Translations under genes and position numbers: made by a program
Shown here: piece after piece, positions 1-10,522 of the stretch
How the letters are laid out: every line of letters starts with the position of its first letter
Numbering within the stretch: position 1 is the stretch's first letter
Assembly (NCBI GenBank): GCA_029844215.1
Contig: CM056724.1
Location: 36,990,446-37,054,445, forward strand
DNA: 64,000 nucleotides
Source: Przewalskia tangutica
Taxonomy: Eukaryota; Streptophyta; Magnoliopsida; Solanales; Solanaceae
Reading direction: 5' to 3'
Notes under the pieces: generated by a model
Seen by the model: the letters and a program-made list of their open reading frames with translations, nothing else
Told to the model about the DNA's origin: nothing
Databases searched by the model: none

Positions 1-366
1 CAGAACAATGATTTCAACACTCCCAGAGCACATTAAATTGTGTACTTTTTTATTAGTAAACGGATCTCTTATATCCTTAATCGACGCTCGATATCCAAGA
101 GATAAATAGGATTAAATATTTAAGCAAAACCATCAAAATTAAAGGATGGAGCCCAAAATAAAGGAAGATAAATTAAAGAAAAGAAGTCATCTTCCTCGTA
201 GGAGACATCGATTCCAAGGTCGAATAAGACGGCGCTCCTGTAAGCCTTAGCAAAATTAGAGAATGATGAAGACGTGGCATCTAGCCACAGTGAAACAGAC
301 AACGGTGACATGCTCATTCCCCGAGGAATTGCACAAGCCTACGCAGATGCGTATATATCAAAATAA
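1..366 (+). pseudogene. Component B ORF3, 3' part only
   Basis: This is the C-terminal third of the uncharacterised protein encoded downstream of RT/RNase H in component B; the window edge cuts off the rest. It aligns with 20365-20730, 34990-35352, 53430-53790 and 59140-59506. The preserved tail is a lysine/serine-rich stretch followed by an acidic segment and a terminal AYADAY-type motif before the TAA at 364-366. Several small indels and in-frame stops, for example near 120 and 230, break the frame. No function is known to me. Its position directly upstream of the promoter repeats matches all other B copies. Confidence 0.75.
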
Positions 367-840
367 AGCAGGAAATGACACTTGCCTCTTCGGAAAGATA
401 GAGGACATAAAACAGATAGTGACATATAAAGCAGATTGTGACATTTGCCCCTTCGAAAAAGCAAGGGACAAAAAGACAAAAGAAGACAGTGACGTTTGCC
501 CCTTCAGAAAAGCAAGAGGCGAAAGCGACATAAAGAAGACAAGGACGTTTGCCCTTTCAGAAAAGACAAAGACATTTGCCCTTTCAGAAAAGCAAAAGAC
601 GCCCTTTAAAAAAAGCAGAAGGCAAGGAATCTTAGCGCAGATTGTGACATTTGCCACTTCGAAAAAGCAAGAGACAAAAAGACAAAAGAAGACAGTGACG
701 TTTGCCCCTTCAGAAAAGCAAGTGGCGAAAGCGACATAAAGAAGACAAGGACGTTTGCCCTTTCAGAAAAGACAAATACATTTTCCTTTCGTAAAGCAAA
801 GACGCCTTTCAGAAGGCAAGGAATCTTAGCCTTCCATATA
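367..840 (+). repeat. Promoter-upstream tandem repeats (TGACG / TTTGCCC units)
   Basis: Short imperfect repeats of the form GACRTTTGCCCYTTC-GAAAAGC recur about every 25-60 bp. They are nested in a higher-order repeat of about 205 bp present twice here (starting near 434 and 639). Several units begin with TGACG, the core of the as-1 element bound by TGA bZIP factors in the CaMV 35S promoter. The location immediately 5' of a TATA box supports an enhancer role (inference). Long open frames through it are by-products of the repeat. Confidence 0.8.
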
Positions 841-1068
841 TTTTAATCAGTACCGTCCACCTGTTAGGACAATAATTCATTCGAGGCCTATTTAAGGCTC
901 TCACTTTGTAATTAGGAAGGCATTCGGAAATTACCCCTCTCTCTCTATAATCTCCCTGTCTAACCTTGTATCCCTCTCTCTTCAATGCTTTGAATAAAAT
1001 TTGTAAGTTTTTAAACTTATGTTTTAAATCTTTAAATTGTTGTTCTTTAATTAGTATTTCGCATCTTC
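841..1068 (+). promoter_or_regulatory. Pregenomic RNA core promoter, start region and poly(A) signal (B copy)
   Basis: A TATA box (TATTTAAG, 889-896) precedes a CT-rich start region about 35-45 nt downstream. A poly(A) signal AATAAA lies at 993-998, roughly 80 nt past the likely start. A poly(A) signal just inside the transcript 5' end is the caulimovirid terminal-redundancy layout, where the signal is skipped on first passage and used on the second. The sequence after the signal matches the A-type R region, although it follows a B body. Confidence 0.75.
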
Positions 1069-1125
1069 AGAAGAGGCAAGTGAGATTTAAAACATAAGTT
1101 TAAAAACTTACAAATTTTATTCAAA
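985..1125. repeat. Fold-back junction B(+) | A(-)
   Basis: The R region reads forward through about 991-1030 and again as its reverse complement at about 1083-1123, separated by a spacer of about 50 nt. This joins the 3' end of a B unit tail-to-tail with an A unit in the opposite orientation. The same junction, with the same spacer, is at 21365-21497 and, degraded, at 59920-60050. Confidence 0.8.
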
Positions 1126-1560
1126 ACATTGAAGAGAGAGGGATACAAGGTTAGGCAGGGAGATTATAGAGAGAGAGGGGTAATTTCCGAATGCCTTCTA
1201 CTTTACAAGTGAGAGCCTTCAATAGTCCTCGAATGAATTATTGTCCTAACAGGTGGACGGTATTGATTGAAACATGTGGAAGGCTAAGATTCCCTGCCTT
1301 CTGCTTTTTTGAGAGGGCGTCCTTTGCTTTTTCGAAAGGGCAAATGTCTTTGTCTTCTTTTCTGAAAGGGCAAACGTCCTCGTCTTCTTTATGTCGCCGC
1401 TTTGCTTTTCTCGGGCAAACGCCATCGTTTTCTTTTGTTCTTTTGTCCCTTGCTTTTTCGAAGGGGCAAATGTCACAATCTGCTTTATATTTCAGTTGTC
1501 TTTGTCATCTTTATTGAAAGGGCGCCTCTTTCTTTTCAAGAAGGCCGCTTCATCGCCCTC
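1083..1560 (-). promoter_or_regulatory. Component A promoter and R region, minus strand
   Basis: On the minus strand this holds the poly(A) signal (TTTATT on + at 1116-1121), a damaged TATA region near 1211-1222, and the GAAAAGC/TTTGCCC repeats at about 1300-1500. The intact equivalent at 21591-21598 reads TATTTAAG on the minus strand. It is the 3' promoter of the A(-) unit whose coding region lies at 2128-5095. Transcription from it would run leftward into the B remnant. Confidence 0.7.
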
Positions 1561-2127
1561 TGTAGGACCATTGGTCTTACCGAGATGGATGCTACTTTTT
1601 CTTCGTCTTCCAATCTTCTGCTGCTTCATTTGTTGAAGCTTTGTCTAAGAAATGGGTTTTCCTTGTTCTGGCTATGCATCCTGGAAAACTTAAGATTCGC
1701 TGAACTGTTGTTCTTCCTGAGAACTTATTTATGCTTGGAGATATCATCTGTGAATGGCTTTTATTTGGATCATTTAAAACCTTTTAATAGTGAATTAAAA
1801 TATCCACCACCTGTTTGACATAAAATATTTGTGGGTGACTTTTATGGAGTTGGCAAGAATTCTTCATATTTTCTGCGATCCTTTTCACCCTGAAATCTGG
1901 TTGATTGTTTTCGTAAAACTGTTTTCAAAATCAATGTTTTGATAAAAGATTTATTTCACAAAAGATGTTTTTGTGATACATAGCAGATGAAAACAATTTT
2001 CTAATTGTTTAACTGATTCAGAAATTACTTCCTATGTTGGAGGTATCTATCTTAAAAGGCCTTTCGGCTATTTCCACCAGGATACGGCACAGGTCCTTCC
2101 GACCTTGCGTGCTAAATCCAATGGTTT
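1561..2127 (-). other. Component A intergenic region between protease stop and promoter
   Basis: About 570 bp, conserved in all five A copies and absent from B. It contains AT-rich inverted repeats around 1900-2030 (ATTTCACAAAAGATG / TTTTGTGATAC type) and a structured element at 2087-2112. An open frame of about 82 codons lies antisense to the virus (1591-1818 on +), but a short sense frame is also open, so coding is doubtful. I see no recognisable protein. Confidence 0.6.
2087..2112 (-). promoter_or_regulatory. Conserved RNA hairpin element, 3' copy of component A
   Basis: Read on the minus strand: GCAC, a 3-nt bulge, AGGTC, loop GGAAG, GACCT, GTGC. This gives a 4-bp outer and a 5-bp inner stem. 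The same fold occurs in the A and B leaders with the outer stem changed to GCCC/GGGC, which are compensatory substitutions. The flanking CGTAYCCTGGTGGAARTAGCC is also conserved. The function is unknown; a packaging, translation-initiation or processing signal is possible. Confidence 0.7.
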
Positions 2128-5095
2128 TTAGCCTGACTGGTTTAGTAGCTGTGTCCTAAAGACCATCTTCTGTTTAATATGATCACTCTGATCAACAGAC
2201 AAAGGATTTATGTAAGGGAATATGAGATCTTCTCCCATGGCGGTAGTGTAAATACCATCTGGTTTTGCAGTATATGGTTTTATCTGCGTTAGAAATGGAG
2301 TTCCTAAAATGATTTCTTCGGTTATTTCTTTAGTAATAATAAAACTATTGGTGAAGCAAATACTTTTATTGCAAACCTGGGCTTTTGAAAGCTTATAACT
2401 AATTTTTATATCTTCTCCTGTAGCAGAGTAAAGTTTATGAGTACTTTTGTTCAAGTACTTGGTAGGGATTAATCCTTCTCGGATGCAATTCTGATCTGCT
2501 CCTGAGTCTAATAGTGCAATTCTTTCAATAACAAAATCTTGTATTATTATTTTAATAGGGACATGGTAGCTTAATGCTTTGGCCCTGGATATTAATGTTA
2601 AGCCTGAATCAGAGTTATTCTCTGTTTCTTCTTCTTCTTGATCATCTGTAATTAACTGTTTAGAAGTAGATGGTGCCAGAGGATCTTCTGTGAGATCCAA
2701 ACCTTTTAATAAACTTTTAGCAAATGCCTCAGTTTCGAGTGAACTGAGCCTTGTTTTTACCTGAAAATTTTCTTCTTTTAGATCCGAAATTTCCCTAAGC
2801 AAATCTGGTACTGAAGTATCTGACTTAGCTTCCTTAAATTTATTAAAGACTCTTTTCATGTCAAAAGGCTCGATTGTCCTTTTTTCTTTTTTCTGGTTGA
2901 TGATAAGCTTTTTAAGCTCTGTCAAATATTTTCTTTTAACATTATCGCCGATGTGATCGATCATGTCAAAGAAAAATTCTTGGTCGCTACTTGAGATAAC
3001 GCCAATAGTTGCTTTTGTACAGTACTGATTTTCCCAAACATTCACAAACAAAGCCGAGGTGGAACTATCTCGAATCAGAACTAAATCTAGTGATCCTTCA
3101 TCACTGTAATAATCATCTAAAGTTTCTTCAGAGCTATCACTGGACTGTTCTTCATCTAAGATTGTGAAAAGTTTTTCTTTTATCTTAGAATCAATTGCCA
3201 ATAAATTAATTTTATCTTTTTTATTATTGGGCTCTTTGCAATTATTGGCCATGTGGCCCGTTTTCCCGCAATTCCAACAATTACCCTTAATCTTGGTATT
3301 TTTGCTGGTATTATTTTTATTATATCCTTTTTTAGGAGTATAATTCTTTTTATACGCTTTGGAGCGGGGTATGTTATGCTTCTTTTTTAACCTTTTGATG
3401 CTCTTTGAAGGAGCAGAGATTTTAACATATCCGAAGTCTTCGCAGAAACTTCCTAATTCTCCTTTGGTGGAGTATTTTTGTATCTGATTATTAATCTTTA
3501 TTGTATTGCACAGTTCTAGGCCTGTTAAATTAATAAATCTGACAATATCACCGTATGTCATAACTCCAAAGGGAGTATCGCCATTATAGGCTCTCCTAAT
3601 ATTGGTTCTTACCTTTTCGGCGAAGAGTTTAGGCAAACCACTAATAAATCTTTCTTTCCAATAGTCATGGTTACAATCTGTTCTTAGCATGACCTTGTTA
3701 AGGAATATGTCTTTATACCATTTAAAATCGTGTAGTTTTGGACACGTCAGATTATTAAGAATTTCTAAACTTCTATCTTGGAAAAGTTTTGGGTCTCCAA
3801 TGAAGTGTTTACCTATACAGTATAATAAGGTTGTTGTAGCATCCCCTTGAATTTCATTACTATAGGTGTTATCGATGTTCCTTATTTGGACTGTAGTGGT
3901 GGTATTCATGATACCAACTTTTATATCATCAAGTAGGTAGTGGTCCCACCAATTTTTTAACATTCCTGTAAAACCTGAAACGAGGATCGCTGCCAGTTGG
4001 GCATCATCCGTGTGTGTTTTTATTTTGTAATCGTAACACGCACTCCATTTCATGGAGCACTTTGACAATTTGTCCTTCTGACATGCCATCTATGTTCCAT
4101 TCATGGATTTCTTCTCCAGAATATGTGGTTTGGTATGGGATACGTTCTTCGAATAACATGTCGGGAAACGTAGGCCCTCTGTAGTAATGTTTTCCTTCTG
4201 TTCCAGAGAATTTTAAAATTTTATCCTTATCTTTCGAACTAGAACCTTCGGTTAGTACTTTGACAGAACCATCAGGTTTTTTCGAGGTAGAACCTTCAGT
4301 AACTTTTAACTCTTTGAATTTACTGCTTATCCTGTCTAGCAGGTTGTCTTCTATTTCTTTTCCAAATTTCGGATGGCTATTTGCCGAAAATTGTGGAATC
4401 CTAAACAGGGGTTCAGATAAGGTTTTCCCTTCTGACCTGACTGGGGTACTTCTAAAGGTAGAGGTATTACTTGCTTCTGTAATCTGATTAGAGATAACAT
4501 GTAATATCTGATTGGTATAATTATTTTGTTGGAGAATTTTATTAATATCTTCAACATGTGTGATATCATTTGGATCTTTTATGTCTCTTTTAAAAGGAGT
4601 GGCTGTTAAGATTTCACCATTAACATGGATTTTTATTTGTTCAAGCGGGGGTGTTACAGACTCTATAGTCTTTTCACCAGTAAACCATTTCTTTATAATG
4701 GTTCTTAGACATTGTCTGTCATTATGAAGTTTATCTGTGATTTCAAACCACCTAAAGAATTCTATATTTGCGTTAATTTTGTTCATGTCATTTATCCATG
4801 TTTCTTTAAACACCTTTCTCTCACTGAGTGAAAAGGTGCTTACATACCATTTTCTTTTAATGGCGTTTTCTGGATCTCTCCATAATTTATCAATGGTTTT
4901 CCAATCGATTTTAAAACCGATGTCCTCTCTGATGGTGCTAAGGCTATCTCCACCATGCATTTCACTTCTGGTGGGACTACATGTCTTTCTATCGATTGGT
5001 CGATAGTAGACTTTAGGTATGGCGGACGAATAATCTATTCCCTGAACTTTTCGCTCAAGTATAGTTTCGCCAGAATTATCAGAATATTCTTCCTC
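2128..5095 (-). pseudogene. Component A polyprotein fragment: linker, coat protein, protease
   Basis: This is the 3' two thirds of the A polyprotein, starting (on the minus strand) inside the linker after the movement protein; P1, movement protein and leader are missing. Two open pieces (4960-4004 and 4089-2128) are offset by a frame change near 4030, at a CTGG that reads CG here. In the 653-aa piece a coat-protein core with the NWWDHYL motif is followed by a CCHC knuckle (C271, C274, H279, C284), an acidic Ser-rich segment, a coiled-coil-like stretch, and the protease with DSG at 528-530 and ILGTPFL near 593-600. The Cys-rich CECTGKICTC segment seen in other copies is scrambled here. The polyprotein ends 120 residues past DSG, with no RT. 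Confidence 0.85.
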
Positions 5096-5171
5096 AAACT
5101 TATGTTTTAAATCTTTAAATTGTTGTTCCTTAATCAGTACTTCACATCTTATTTTCTTATTCCGCTCTTTA
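5096..5171 (+). promoter_or_regulatory. R-region/5' leader start of A(+) and fold-back junction A(-) | A(+)
   Basis: The A(-) polyprotein breaks off at 5095 and the sequence switches abruptly to the forward R region, which runs directly into the PBS. The identical breakpoint occurs at 25475/25476 and 63980/63981, so it arose once and was duplicated. Confidence 0.75.
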
Positions 5172-5187
5172 TGGTATCAGAGCCATG
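5172..5187 (+). promoter_or_regulatory. Primer-binding site for initiator tRNA-Met
   Basis: TGGTATCAGAGCCATG is the exact complement of the 3' terminus of plant initiator tRNA-Met, the minus-strand primer of Caulimoviridae. It lies after the R region and 407 nt upstream of P1. Confidence 0.9.
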
Positions 5188-5593
5188 TTGTTAGAAGTCA
5201 TGAGTAGCTAAACTCATCCTACTGTCCTTAGAGCAGTGTTGTTCTTACGTTACTAGGATTCTCGTTACGCTGTTCCGGTTCCCTTAGTTACTTTGTTGAT
5301 ACCCTATTTTGTTCAAGCTTTCACTTAGTCTACAGTAATAGGCAGGTACTTCCTGGACCGGTTTCGATTTAACCCGAAAGGTTGGAAGGACCTGGGCCGT
5401 ACCCTGGTGGAAGTAGCCGATGTACTAGAGGTTAAGGTGTCAGACCGGCAGGATAGGATAACTGTTAAAGTAATTAAAGAAATAGTAACAAGTACTGTAG
5501 AATCCTAATAGCAGACAGAACAATAGCTCTAGAAAAGGATAGTAGCCTCCACGCATAGCAACAACACTACGTGTATAAACCTAGAAACCTTTA
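5188..5593 (+). promoter_or_regulatory. Component A leader
   Basis: Non-coding leader from the PBS to P1. It is about 95 percent identical by eye to the B leader at 15689-16095. It carries the conserved hairpin at 5372-5397 (outer stem ACCC/GGGC here, one pair weakened) followed by the conserved CGTACCCTGGTGGAAGTAGCC. Several short ATGs are present, as in other caulimovirid leaders that use shunting; that mechanism is an inference. Confidence 0.75.
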
Positions 5594-5899
5594 ATGAAGA
5601 TGCGCCCAGAGTTTGATTATTTAAGAGAATATAATTCTCAGATACTTGAAATAGTAATAGCAAGTAATGATTGCAATAAATTGTTAAAAGCAAGTCTTAG
5701 AGAACTAGAATACTATAAAATTGCTAGACCAGCACCAGGTTTAGATTCTTATTGTCAAACGATAATCTGGCAAGTAATCATTGGAAAAATGAACGAACTC
5801 TATGAAGAAGTTAACAGATTAAAGAGACGGGTTAGCTACCTGGCAAAAAGACAATCTATGTCTGAATACTTAGTCAGGCTTCACACAATTAGTTATTAA
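5594..5899 (+). CDS. P1-A, small first protein of component A
   Basis: Complete 101-aa frame beginning MKMRPEFDY, the same start motif as the B version at 16096. It is mostly helical by composition and rich in charged residues, with a heptad-like C-terminal half (NELYEEVNRLKRRVSYL) suggesting a coiled coil. Its stop overlaps the next start as TAATG at 5897-5901, a coupling arrangement common in caulimovirids. The position recalls the small ORF1 of badna- and tungroviruses, but I see no diagnostic motif and assign no function. It is only about half identical to the B version despite near-identical leaders. The copy at 25970 is frameshifted. Confidence 0.75.
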   Translation: MKMRPEFDYLREYNSQILEIVIASNDCNKLLKASLRELEYYKIARPAPGLDSYCQTIIWQVIIGKMNELYEEVNRLKRRVSYLAKRQSMSEYLVRLHTISY

Positions 5900-6585
5900 T
5901 GATGAATAATATCAACAGTGAAAACTTGGCAACTTCAAAGATTGCTAAAGTTGAACAGGATTTGCAGAACTGGAATATTCCAAAAGAATCTTTCAGATTT
6001 GTTTATGAAACAGGAAAGTTTGATTTTATAAAAAATTATAATATCAAAACTTGTGAGTCCACAGTAGCCATTAATAACTCCAAAGAGATTATTAAGTTTA
6101 TCACAATGTAAGATATAAACAGATATAAAAAAGATTTTAATTTTCTACATATAGGACTGGTACAGATTGCCGTTAAGCCTTTGTATCGTCTGGGTTTAGA
6201 CACCCCCATCTGTCTCTTATTAAGAGATGTCAGGCTATTAAACTTTGACGATTCCTTACTTGGAGTCTTACAAAGTAACTTAGCCAGGGGACCAGTTTAC
6301 TTTAACTGCTACCCAAATTTTTCAGTAGATATTAATGATCAAAACGTTATGGATACCCTAACGTTAAACATTAAAACCAAAAATATGAACAGTAAGATAA
6401 ACACAAGAGAAATTACTATAATATACAGAGTCTATTACAGGCTAATGAAAACAACCTTAGCTCCAAAAGCTAAACTAGTTAGCAGTAAAGGTGCTACCAT
6501 GCTTATGGAAGCAAACCAGGAACATAGTAATATCTTTGTTCCTAGAATGTTAAAATGGAATGAAATTTTAACAAAAGATGAATGA
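5899..6585 (+). pseudogene. Movement protein domain (30K type), component A polyprotein N-terminus
   Basis: The frame starts at the ATG overlapping the P1 stop. The motifs LLRDVRLLNF, DSLLGVL, GPVYFNCYPNF and LTLNIKT in this order are those of caulimovirid 30K movement proteins, which build plasmodesmal tubules for cell-to-cell spread. Two lesions break it: a scrambled stretch near 6095-6111 ending in TAA, and TGG to TGA at 6583-6585. Both sides stay in the same frame, so the ancestor was one polyprotein running on into the coat protein. B copies lack this domain entirely. Compare 26273 and 35737. Confidence 0.85.
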
Positions 6586-8833
6586 CACTTTGATGCCATT
6601 ACCCAACCAAAGATAGAACCAGAGAGTTCTGATATTGAACAAATAATTCAGCATCTAGATGGATCTATTGATTTAAAAATTTTAAAATCCCAAGAAAGAC
6701 ACTCCTTCGCAGCATCTTCTTCTAAACCCCGGGAGGAGGAAGAATATTCTGATAATTCTGGCGAAACTATACTTGAGCGAAAAGTTCAGGGAATAGATTA
6801 TTCGTCCGCCATACCCAAAGTCTACTATCGACCAATCGATAGAAAGACAGGTAGTCCCACCAGAAGTGAAATGCATGGTGGAGATAGCCTTGGCACCATC
6901 AGAGAAGACATCGGTTTTAAAATCGATTGGAAAACCATTGATAAATTATGGAGAGATCCATAAAACGCCATTAAAAGAAAATGGTATGTAAGAACCTTTT
7001 CACTCAGTGAGAGAAAGGTGTTTAAAGAAACATGGATAAATGACATGAACAGAATTAACGCAAATATATAATTCTTTAGGTGGTTTGAAATCACAGATAA
7101 ACTTCATAATGACAGACAATGTCTAAGCACCATTATAAAGAAATGGTTTACTGGTGAAAAGACTATAGAGTCTGTAACACCCCCGTTAGAACAAATAAAA
7201 ATCCCCGTTAATGGTGAAATCTTAACAGCCACTCCTTTTAAAAGAGACATAAAAGATCCAAATGATATCACACATGTTGAAGATATTAATAAAATTCTCC
7301 AACAAAATAATTATACCAATCAGATATTACATGTTATCTCTAATCGACATGTACAAGTAATACCTCTACCTTTAGAAGTACGATCAGTCGTAAGGGAAAA
7401 CCTTATCTGAACCCCTGTTTAGGATTCCACAATTTTCGGCAAATAGCCATCCGAAATTTGGAAAAGAAATAGAAGACAACCTGCTAGACAGGATAAGCAA
7501 TAAATTCAAAGAGTTAAAAGTTACTGAAGGTTCTACCTCGAAAAACTCGACGGTTCACAAAGTACTAACCAAGGTTCTAGTTCGAAAGATAAGGATAAAA
7601 TTTTAAAATTCTCGAAATGTAGGAAAACATTACTACAGAGGGCCTACGTTTCCCGACATGTTATTCGAAGAACGTATCCCATACCAAACCACCTATTCTG
7701 GAGAAGAAATCCATGAATGGAACATAGATGGCATGTCAGAAGGACAAATTGTCAAAGTGCTCCATGAAATGGGAGTCTGTGTTACCAGTTACAAAATAAA
7801 AACACACACGGACGATGCCCAACTGGCAGCGATCCTCGTTTCAGGTTTTACAGGAATGTTAAAAAATTGGTGGGACCACTACCTACTTGATGATATAAAA
7901 GTTGGTATCATGAATACCACCACTACAGTCCAAATAAGGAACATCGATAACACCTATAGTAATGAAATTCAAGGGGATGCTATAGCAACCTTATTATACT
8001 GTATATGTAAACACTTCATTGGAGACCCAAAACTTTTCCAAGATAGAAGTTTAGAAATTCTTAATAATCTGATGTGTCCAAAACTACACGATTTTAAATG
8101 GTATAAAGACATATTCCTTAACAAGGTCATGCTAAGAACAGATTGTAACCATGACTATTGGAAAGAAAGATTTATTAGTGGTTTGCCTAAACTCTTCGCC
8201 GAAAAGGTAAGAACCAATATTAGGAGAGCCTATAATGGCGATACTCCCTTTGGAGTTATGACATACGGTGATATTGTCAGCTTTATTAATTTAACAGGCC
8301 TAGAACTGTGCAATACAATAAAGCTTAATAATCAGATACAAAAATACTCCACCAAAGGAGAATTAGGAAGTTTCTGTGAAGACTTCGGATATGTTAAAAT
8401 CTCTGCTCCTTCAAAGAGCATCAAAAGGTTAAAAAAGAAGCATAACATACCCCGCTCCAAAGCGTATAAAAAGAATTATACTCCTAAAAAAGGATATAAT
8501 AAAAATAATACCAGCAAAAATACCAAGATTAAGGGTAATTGTTGGAATCATGGGAAAACGGGCCACATGGCCAATAATTGCAAAGAGCCCAATAATAAAA
8601 AAGATAAAATTAATTTATTGGCAATTGATTCTAAGATAAAAGAAAAACTTTTCACAATCTTAGATGAAGAACAGTCCAGTGATAGCTCTGAAGAAACTTC
8701 AGATGATTATTACAGTGATGAAGGATCACTAGATTTAGGTTACAGTTCAGATAGTTCCACCTCCAAATTGATCAGGAATGTCTTTGGAAAATATGTACTG
8801 CATAAAATGCACTATTGGCGTTATCTCAAGTAG
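6586..8833 (+). pseudogene. Coat protein region of component A
   Basis: The linker homologous to the B polyprotein N-terminus (IPKVYYRPIDRK, KRKWYV, SLSERKVFK) spans about 6590-7170, then the coat protein runs to about 8770. GAA to TAA stops occur at 6961-6963 and near 7068, and frame damage at 7340-7620 precedes an open stretch from 7658. The coat core has LVSGFTGMLKNWWDHYL near residues 60-76 of that stretch. The zinc knuckle has lost its second Cys (C295, H298, H303, C308), where other copies have C-x2-C. A basic segment precedes the knuckle, as expected for nucleic-acid binding. The frame shifts near 8770, where the Cys-rich segment is garbled. Confidence 0.85.
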
Positions 8834-9695
8834 CAGCCAAGAATTTTTCTTTGACATGATCGATCACATCGACGACGATAATGTTAAAAGAAAATATTTG
8901 ACAGAGCTTAAAAAGCTTATCATCAACCAGAAAAAAGAAAAAAGGACAATCGAGCCTTTTGACATGAAAAGAGTCTTTAATAAATTTAAAGAAGCTAAGT
9001 CAGATACTTCAGTACCAGATTTGCTTAGGGAAATTTCGGATCTAAAAGAAGAAAATTTTCAGGTAAAAACAAGGCTCAGTTCACTCGAAACTGAGGCATT
9101 TGCTAAAAGTTTATTAAAAGGTTTGGATCTCACAGAAGATCCTCTGGCACCATCTACTTCTAAACAGTTAATTACAGATGATCAAGAAGAAGAAGAAACA
9201 GAGAATAACTCTAATTCAGGCTTAACATTAATATCCAGGACCAAAGCATTAAGCTACCATGTCCCCATTAAAATAATTATACAAGATTTTGTTATTGAAA
9301 GAATCGCACTATTAGACTCAGGAGCAGATCAGAATTGCATCCGAGAAGGATTAATCCCTACCAAGTACTTGAACAAAAGTACTCATAAACTTTACTCTGC
9401 TACAGGAGAAGATATAAAAATTAGTTATAAGCTTTCAAAAGCCCAGGTTTGCAATAAAAGTATTTGCTTCACCAATAGTTTTATTATTACTAAAAGACAT
9501 AACCGAAGAAATCATTTAGGAACTCCATTTCTAACGCAGATAAAACCATATACTGCAAAACCAGATGGTATTTACACTACCGCCATGGGAGAAGATCTCA
9601 TATTCCCTTACATAAATCCTTTGTCTGTTGATCAGAGTGATCATATTAAACAGAAGATGGTCTTTAGGACACAACTACTAAACCAGTCAGGCTAA
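8778..9695 (+). pseudogene. Aspartic protease region, C-terminal end of component A polyprotein
   Basis: An open frame of 305 aa in a shifted phase relative to the coat protein. The N-terminal half is acidic and coiled-coil-like. The retropepsin-like protease begins near YHVPIKI, with DSG at 180-182. Two nearby indels at about 9494-9515 offset each other, so about seven residues before LGTPFL are changed while the frame is kept. The stop at 9693-9695 follows SGstop, the same terminus as in the other A copies. No RT follows, so processing could only involve the A polyprotein itself or act in trans. Confidence 0.8.
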
Positions 9696-9710
9696 AAACC
9701 ATTGGATTTT

Positions 9711-9736
9711 GCACGCAAGGTCGGAAGGACTTGTGT
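9711..9736 (+). promoter_or_regulatory. Conserved RNA hairpin element, 3' copy of component A
   Basis: GCAC-GCA-AGGTC-GGAAG-GACTT-GTGT. The outer stem keeps pairing through a G-U. It sits 16 nt after the polyprotein stop and is followed by the conserved TGGTGGAAATAGCC and a small GCCGAAAGGC hairpin. See 2087-2112 for the full description. Confidence 0.65.
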
Positions 9737-10259
9737 CGTATCCTGGTGGAAATAGCCGAAAGGCCTTTTAAGATAGATACCTCCAACATAGGAAGTAATT
9801 TCTGAATCAGTTAAACAATTAGAAAATTGTTTTCATCTGCTATGTATCACAAAAACATCTTTTGTGAAATAAATCTTTTATCAAAACATTGATTTTGAAA
9901 ACAGTTTTACGAAAACAATCAACCAGATTTCAGGGTGAAAAGGATCGCAGAAAATATGAAGAATTCTTGCCAACTCCATAAAAGTCATCCACAAATATTT
10001 TATATCAAACAGGTGGTGGATATTTTAATTCACTATTAAAAGGTTTTAAATGATCTAAATAAAAGCCATTCACAGATGATAGCTCAAAGCATAAATAAGT
10101 TCTCAGGAAGAACAACAGTTCAGCGAATCTTAAGTTTTCCAGGATGCATAGCCAGAACAAGGAAAACCCATTTCTCAGACAAAGCTTCAACAAATAAAGC
10201 AGCAGAAGATTAGAAGACAAAGAAAAAGTAGCATCCAATCTCAGTAAGACCAATGGTCC
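9737..10259 (+). other. Component A intergenic region
   Basis: Same region as 1561-2127 in forward orientation. AT-rich with inverted repeats (AACAATTAGAAAATTGTT at about 9814; CACAAAAACATCTTTTGTG at about 9848). No convincing gene; the 82-codon antisense frame at 10005-10253 is noted under findings. Confidence 0.6.
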
Positions 10260-10522
10260 CTACAGAGGACAGTAGACAGTGGCCTCTTCGAAAAAGAAAG
10301 AGGCGCCCTTTCAATAAAGATGATAAAGACAACTGAAATATAAAGCAGATTGTGACATTTGCCCCTTCGGAAAAGCAAGGGACAAAAGAACAAAAGAAGA
10401 CAGTGACGTTTTCCCCTTCAGAAAAGCAAGAGGCGAAAGCGACATAAAGAAGACGAGGACGTTTGCCCTTTCAGAAAAGAAGACAAAGACATTTGCCCTT
10501 TCGGAAAAGCAAAGGACGCCCT
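10260..10522 (+). repeat. Promoter repeats of A(+), truncated before the TATA box
   Basis: GAAAAGC/TTTGCCC units with TGACG cores as at 367-840. The unit ends abruptly at about 10522, where RNase H sequence of component B begins, so the TATA box, start site and poly(A) signal of this A copy are missing. The same breakpoint is at 30892. Confidence 0.75.

Noticed and set aside
263..739. Long open frame of 158 codons through the promoter repeats, with Cys/Pro-Phe repeats (also 20627-21103, 53687-54076)
   Set aside because: The frame follows from the repeat unit lacking stops. It lies between the ORF3 stop and the TATA box, overlaps ORF3 in another frame, and has no independent conservation.
434..835. 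CRISPR-like regularly spaced repeats
   Set aside because: Units are imperfect, nested and without unique spacers; they sit upstream of a TATA box in a plant pararetrovirus promoter.
4260..4487. Conserved frames antisense to the linker and coat protein (for example 4260-4487, 24640-24867, 63146-63373)
   Set aside because: They repeat only because the sense coding sequence repeats; no start context, no family match, and fully overlapped by the polyprotein.
5096..10522. Ty3/gypsy LTR retrotransposon instead of pararetrovirus
   Set aside because: There are no LTRs at the unit ends, no integrase after RNase H in any B copy, and a 30K movement protein is present. The promoter/poly(A)/PBS layout is that of Caulimoviridae.
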